Positions 5,331 to 7,220 of a DNA stretch of 7,220 bases are shown piece after piece. Positions within the stretch are counted from its first letter, which is position 1; each line of letters starts with the position of its first letter. This DNA is from an uncultured Lachnospiraceae bacterium (lineage in GTDB: Bacteria > Bacillota > Clostridia > Lachnospirales > Lachnospiraceae). The translations under genes were made by a program, and so were the position numbers. A model generated the notes under the pieces. It ran no database searches. It saw nothing but the letters and a program-made list of their open reading frames with translations, and had not been told where the DNA came from. The stretch spans positions 1-7,220 of the forward strand of contig CACZPX010000299.1 in assembly GCA_902783095.1 (NCBI GenBank), read 5' to 3'.

Positions 5331-6716
5331 TCATTGTTGCGTTCGCAGCCGGTTCTCCCCGCGCAGCTTTGCGAAGGCCTTTTTCCGCACGATCACCATG
5401 GCGATGTTCATGGCGGACCCCGTCACGATCCAGGAGATGGGATAGACCGTGATCAAAAAGCCCGGCGTCCGGTTGAGCGGGAAGATAAAGAATACGTACA
5501 GCAGACGCAGCGCACAGGTGCCCACCACCGTGATGAGCGCTGGCACCAGCGAGTGCCCCATGCCGCGCATGGTGCCGCCCGGGATCTCGTACCAGGCGTT
5601 CATAAAATGCAGGATACCGGAGTGAAAGAAGCACTCCATGGCGTAGGCGATGACCACCTCGTCCGTAGTGAACAGGCGGATAAACGCGTTGCGGAACAGG
5701 ACGATCGCGCCCAGCAGCACGATATCCGCTGCCTCGCAGATACCCATGCACAGCCAGAATACCTTTTTGACGCGGGCCTCGTCCCCGGCGCCGTAGTTCT
5801 GGGCGGTAAAGGTGACCGCCGTCTGCCCGAAGGAGTTGATGAGGCAGTAGGAAATGGAATCCACGTTCTGCGCAGCGCTTCTGCCGGCCACGCAGGCGGA
5901 GCCGAAGCTGTTGATGGCGCTTTGGATGGTCACATTGGAAATGGAAAAGACCATGCCCTGCAGACCGGCGGGAATGCCCACCTTGGCCATGGTCAGCAGA
6001 TAGGACTTGCGGAATTTCTTTTTGAGCTGGCGCAGATCCAGGCGGAATTCTTCTTCCTCCGTGAGCAGGAAGCGCAGCACCAGCCCGGCCGAGACGCAGT
6101 TGGAGAGCACCGTGGCCACGCCCACGCCGATCACGTGCAGTTTAAACACGATCACAAACAGCAGGTTCATGCCCACGTTCAAAACGCCCGCAAAGGTCAG
6201 CGCCAAAAAGGGGCGCTTGGAATCGCCCTTGCTGCGCAAAACGGCGGAACCGAAATTGTACATCATAATGGCGGGCATGCCGCAGAAATAGATGCGCAGA
6301 TACAGCACGGCCAGATCGATCACGTCCTCCGGGCAGGACATCATGGTGAGGATGGGGCGCGCCAGCAGAACGCCGGCCACCAGCAGAAAGATCCCCGCAA
6401 AGACCGCGGTGGCGATGATGGTGTGCACCGCGTTATTCAGCTCGCCGCGGCGCCCCGCGCCGACCAGGTTGCCGATCAGCACGTTTGCACCGACCGCCAG
6501 ACCGGTGAACATATTGACGATCAGGCCCACCACGGAACCGTTGCTGCCCACGGCCGCCATGGCCTGCGAGCTGGCAAAGTTCCCGACCACCGCCAGATCT
6601 GCCGCGTTGAACAGCTGCTGCAGCACGGCGCTCGCCGCCAGCGGCAGCGCAAACAGCACGATCTTTTTGGCCAGCGGGCCGTGGATCATATCGATTTCAT
6701 TTTTTCTGACTGCCAT
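5331..6716 (-). CDS. MATE family efflux transporter
   Basis: A 461-residue protein of normal MATE length with about 12 hydrophobic segments in two halves joined by a charged loop (about 219-238, EEEEFRLDLRQLKKKFRK). Recognisable family features are the LPLAASAVLQQLFNAAD segment with a conserved acidic Asp40 in helix 1, the GAGRRGEL loop after helix 2 (about 86-93), and the AQNYGAGD motif (305-312), the second-half counterpart. MATE proteins export cationic drugs or metabolites by H+ or Na+ antiport. The substrate here is unknown. The ATG at 6716 has a GGGA Shine-Dalgarno-like tetramer 6 nt upstream. It is first in the MATE-EEP-YczE operon. The leader carries a hairpin followed by a U-rich run, which suggests expression may be controlled by attenuation. 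Confidence 0.95.
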   Translation of the reverse strand: MAVRKNEIDMIHGPLAKKIVLFALPLAASAVLQQLFNAADLAVVGNFASSQAMAAVGSNGSVVGLIVNMFTGLAVGANVLIGNLVGAGRRGELNNAVHTIIATAVFAGIFLLVAGVLLARPILTMMSCPEDVIDLAVLYLRIYFCGMPAIMMYNFGSAVLRSKGDSKRPFLALTFAGVLNVGMNLLFVIVFKLHVIGVGVATVLSNCVSAGLVLRFLLTEEEEFRLDLRQLKKKFRKSYLLTMAKVGIPAGLQGMVFSISNVTIQSAINSFGSACVAGRSAAQNVDSISYCLINSFGQTAVTFTAQNYGAGDEARVKKVFWLCMGICEAADIVLLGAIVLFRNAFIRLFTTDEVVIAYAMECFFHSGILHFMNAWYEIPGGTMRGMGHSLVPALITVVGTCALRLLYVFFIFPLNRTPGFLITVYPISWIVTGSAMNIAMVIVRKKAFAKLRGENRLRTQQ

Positions 6717-6733
6717 GTATCATCCCAGATGCA

Positions 6734-6765
6734 GATAAAAGAAGACACGGGGCCGCGCTCCGTGT
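6734..6765 (-). terminator. Attenuator-like hairpin in the MATE operon leader
   Basis: On the minus strand, ACACGGAGC (6765-6757) pairs with GCCCCGTGT (6753-6745) around a 3-nt loop: 9 pairs including one G-U. It is followed directly by CTTCTTTTATC (6744-6734). It lies between the predicted promoter (6796-6823) and the MATE ATG (6716). A terminator there would act as a leader attenuator for the operon. The U run is broken by a C, so efficiency may be partial. No clear competing antiterminator was found by eye. Confidence 0.5.
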
Positions 6766-6795
6766 TTACTATCCCGCGTATTCTCCCCTCTGTTT

Positions 6796-6823
6796 ATTAT
6801 AATACAATCATTTGGCGTGAGAA
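6796..6823 (-). promoter_or_regulatory. Promoter of the MATE-EEP-YczE operon
   Basis: On the minus strand there is a perfect TATAAT -10 (6801-6796). A TTCTCA -35-like box (6823-6818, 4 of 6) lies 16 nt upstream of it. The predicted transcription start is about 6789, giving a leader of roughly 73 nt that contains the attenuator-like hairpin. Confidence 0.55.
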
Positions 6824-6829
6824 GGGGAA

Positions 6830-6845
6830 AAATAATGTATTATTT
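6830..6845. repeat. AT-rich dyad next to the MATE promoter
   Basis: AAATAAT (6830-6836) and ATTATTT (6839-6845) are exact reverse complements separated by GT. The dyad starts 7 nt upstream of the -35 box of the MATE operon promoter, where an activator or a repressor dimer could bind. No regulator gene lies in the window next to the operon, so the binding protein is unknown. Confidence 0.5.
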
Positions 6846-6884
6846 ACGCGAAACCTTACCGCCGCGCGCAGCGCGCCGGCCCGG

Positions 6885-7076
6885 TCACCGCATATCCTCC
6901 GGCAGTTCCAGCACCTCGTCTTCGTACGTATACTCCTCTTCTTTGGAAGAGGGGCTGTCGTGTTCGGGCCTGCCGTATTTTGTTTTGATGTAAAAGCAAA
7001 AGCACGGTATTATAATACAGAGCGCTATGAAAACAATATGCCCTATGATAACGAGTGTTGTAAGACTTTGGCAGAT
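6885..7076 (-). pseudogene. Possible small single-pass membrane protein without a recognisable start codon
   Basis: An open frame runs from after a stop at 7079-7077 to a TGA at 6887-6885 (63 codons). It reads as a hydrophobic segment (LVIIGHIVFIALCIII, then PCFCFYI), a positive KTKYGR stop-transfer, and an acidic tail (KEEEYTYEDEVLELPEDMR). The tail has the G/C-ending codons typical of the neighbouring real genes, which argues that it is or was coding. There is no in-frame ATG, GTG or TTG before the tail. ATT at 7037-7035 (after AGGG) would give 50 residues but is a very rare start. It could be a decayed gene, a gene with a point-mutated start, or one shifted by an indel. I do not recognise the family. 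It lies upstream of, and in the same direction as, the MATE operon. Confidence 0.4.
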
Positions 7077-7093
7077 TCACGGTTGGAGCAGAT

Positions 7094-7117
7094 CGTTTCA
7101 GGCCGCTTTGTGAAACG
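7094..7117. repeat. Inverted repeat (hairpin 1 of the right-edge cluster)
   Basis: CGTTTCA (7094-7100) and TGAAACG (7111-7117) are perfect 7-bp reverse complements around a 10-nt loop. It directly abuts the next inverted repeat with no spacer. It is not associated with a visible gene end. Confidence 0.65.
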
Positions 7118-7148
7118 CCGGAAACCCAGGCGCCACAAGGGTTTTCGG
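7118..7148. repeat. Imperfect inverted repeat (hairpin 2 of the right-edge cluster)
   Basis: CCGGAAACCC (7118-7127) and GGGTTTTCGG (7139-7148) pair over 10 positions with a single mismatch, around an 11-nt loop. GGAAACCC and AAGGGTTT dyads of this kind are often seen near integrase attachment regions in Firmicutes, but no integrase is in the window, so that role is a guess. Confidence 0.6.
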
Positions 7149-7220
7149 ACATTTTGACCTATACTGGCCAGAGGCGATTTGAACCGCCCTAAAATTCAAA
7201 TAAAACCGCGTTCTTGCGTA
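7149..7220. other. Right-edge intergenic sequence, no gene identified
   Basis: It holds the TGGCCA palindrome (7165-7170), a short GGCG/CGCC dyad (7173-7176 with 7185-7188), and an ATTTGAA/TTCAAAT inverted pair (7177-7183 with 7195-7201). On the minus strand GGTTCAAATC resembles a tRNA T-loop, but a proper T stem and anticodon arm cannot be built. No coding frame is convincing. Confidence 0.4.

Noticed and set aside
6856..6884. Intrinsic terminator after the small membrane-protein frame
   Set aside because: A GC-rich hairpin (GCCGGCGCGC with GCGCGCGGC) is present, but on the minus strand it is followed by GGTAAGGTTTCGCG rather than a U tract.
5106..7157. Very long plus-strand open frame (683 codons) opposite the MATE gene
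   Set aside because: It is His/Gln/Arg-rich, without any recognisable domain, and lies antisense to a clear MATE gene. In GC-rich DNA the third-base bias of the real gene leaves the opposite frame open.
7038..7157. 39-codon plus-strand frame MPYDNECC... with a possible TTGATG-17-TATTAT promoter (6985-7013)
   Set aside because: There is no Shine-Dalgarno, third-position GC is lower than in the neighbouring genes, and the C-terminal part simply translates the inverted repeats. A plus-strand transcript remains possible, but the protein is not supported.
7165..7220. tRNA 3' end on the minus strand (GGTTCAAATC T-loop-like sequence)
   Set aside because: The T stem does not pair around a 7-nt loop (only GGCG/CGCC around 8 nt). 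The upstream sequence to 7220 offers no anticodon stem, and the spacing to any CCA is wrong.

Overview
The window is GC-rich bacterial DNA, densely packed with genes on both strands. Gene content and protein style point to a high-GC Firmicute of class Clostridia, probably a gut Oscillospiraceae- or Lachnospiraceae-type organism. The clues are a MutY whose Fe-S cluster motif has the Cx7Cx2Cx5C spacing I associate with Clostridia, a response regulator with the SARP-like winged helix common in that class, a membrane-anchored endonuclease/exonuclease/phosphatase-fold protein, a YczE-type membrane protein, and GGGGACGGTTCT-type dispersed repeats. This assignment is by recognition, not by a search.

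Layout, left to right. (1) 1-845, minus: a DUF2156 / LPG_synthase_C protein cut by the window edge. (2) 846-1005: a divergent intergenic region with a recognisable promoter on each side. (3) 1006-2283, plus: mutY, the A/G-specific adenine glycosylase, with two tandem 33-bp copies of a hairpin repeat inside its C-terminal coding region and a third, solitary copy just after its stop. (4) 2284-2597: a GC-rich repeat zone, then an AT-rich nested palindrome with a likely promoter, then a structured leader. (5) 2598-3386, plus: an orphan response regulator with a SARP-like winged helix, in which the expected phosphoacceptor Asp is Glu. (6) 3434-3467: a strong hairpin terminator serving both converging transcripts. 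(7) 3516-6716, minus: a compact three-gene operon, in transcription order a MATE efflux transporter, a membrane-anchored EEP-fold hydrolase and a YczE-like membrane protein, with gaps of only 27 and 3 nt. Its leader carries a consensus -10 box, an AT-rich dyad and an attenuator-like hairpin. (8) 6717-7220: a long region without a conventional gene. It holds the operon control region, an open frame for a small membrane protein with no recognisable start codon (minus, about 6885-7076), and at 7094-7188 a run of hairpins, the first two directly abutting.

How the genes work together: mutY is DNA-repair housekeeping (removal of A mispaired with 8-oxoG). The response regulator has no kinase beside it, which fits a receiver that no longer accepts phosphate. 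The MATE/EEP/YczE operon is an envelope unit: an exporter, an extracytoplasmic hydrolase and an integral membrane protein. Its substrate is not evident. I see no complete new defence or biosynthetic system. The most unusual items are the in-frame repeat array in mutY with its covarying stem, the Asp-to-Glu receiver, the start-less small membrane protein frame, and the hairpin cluster near the right edge.
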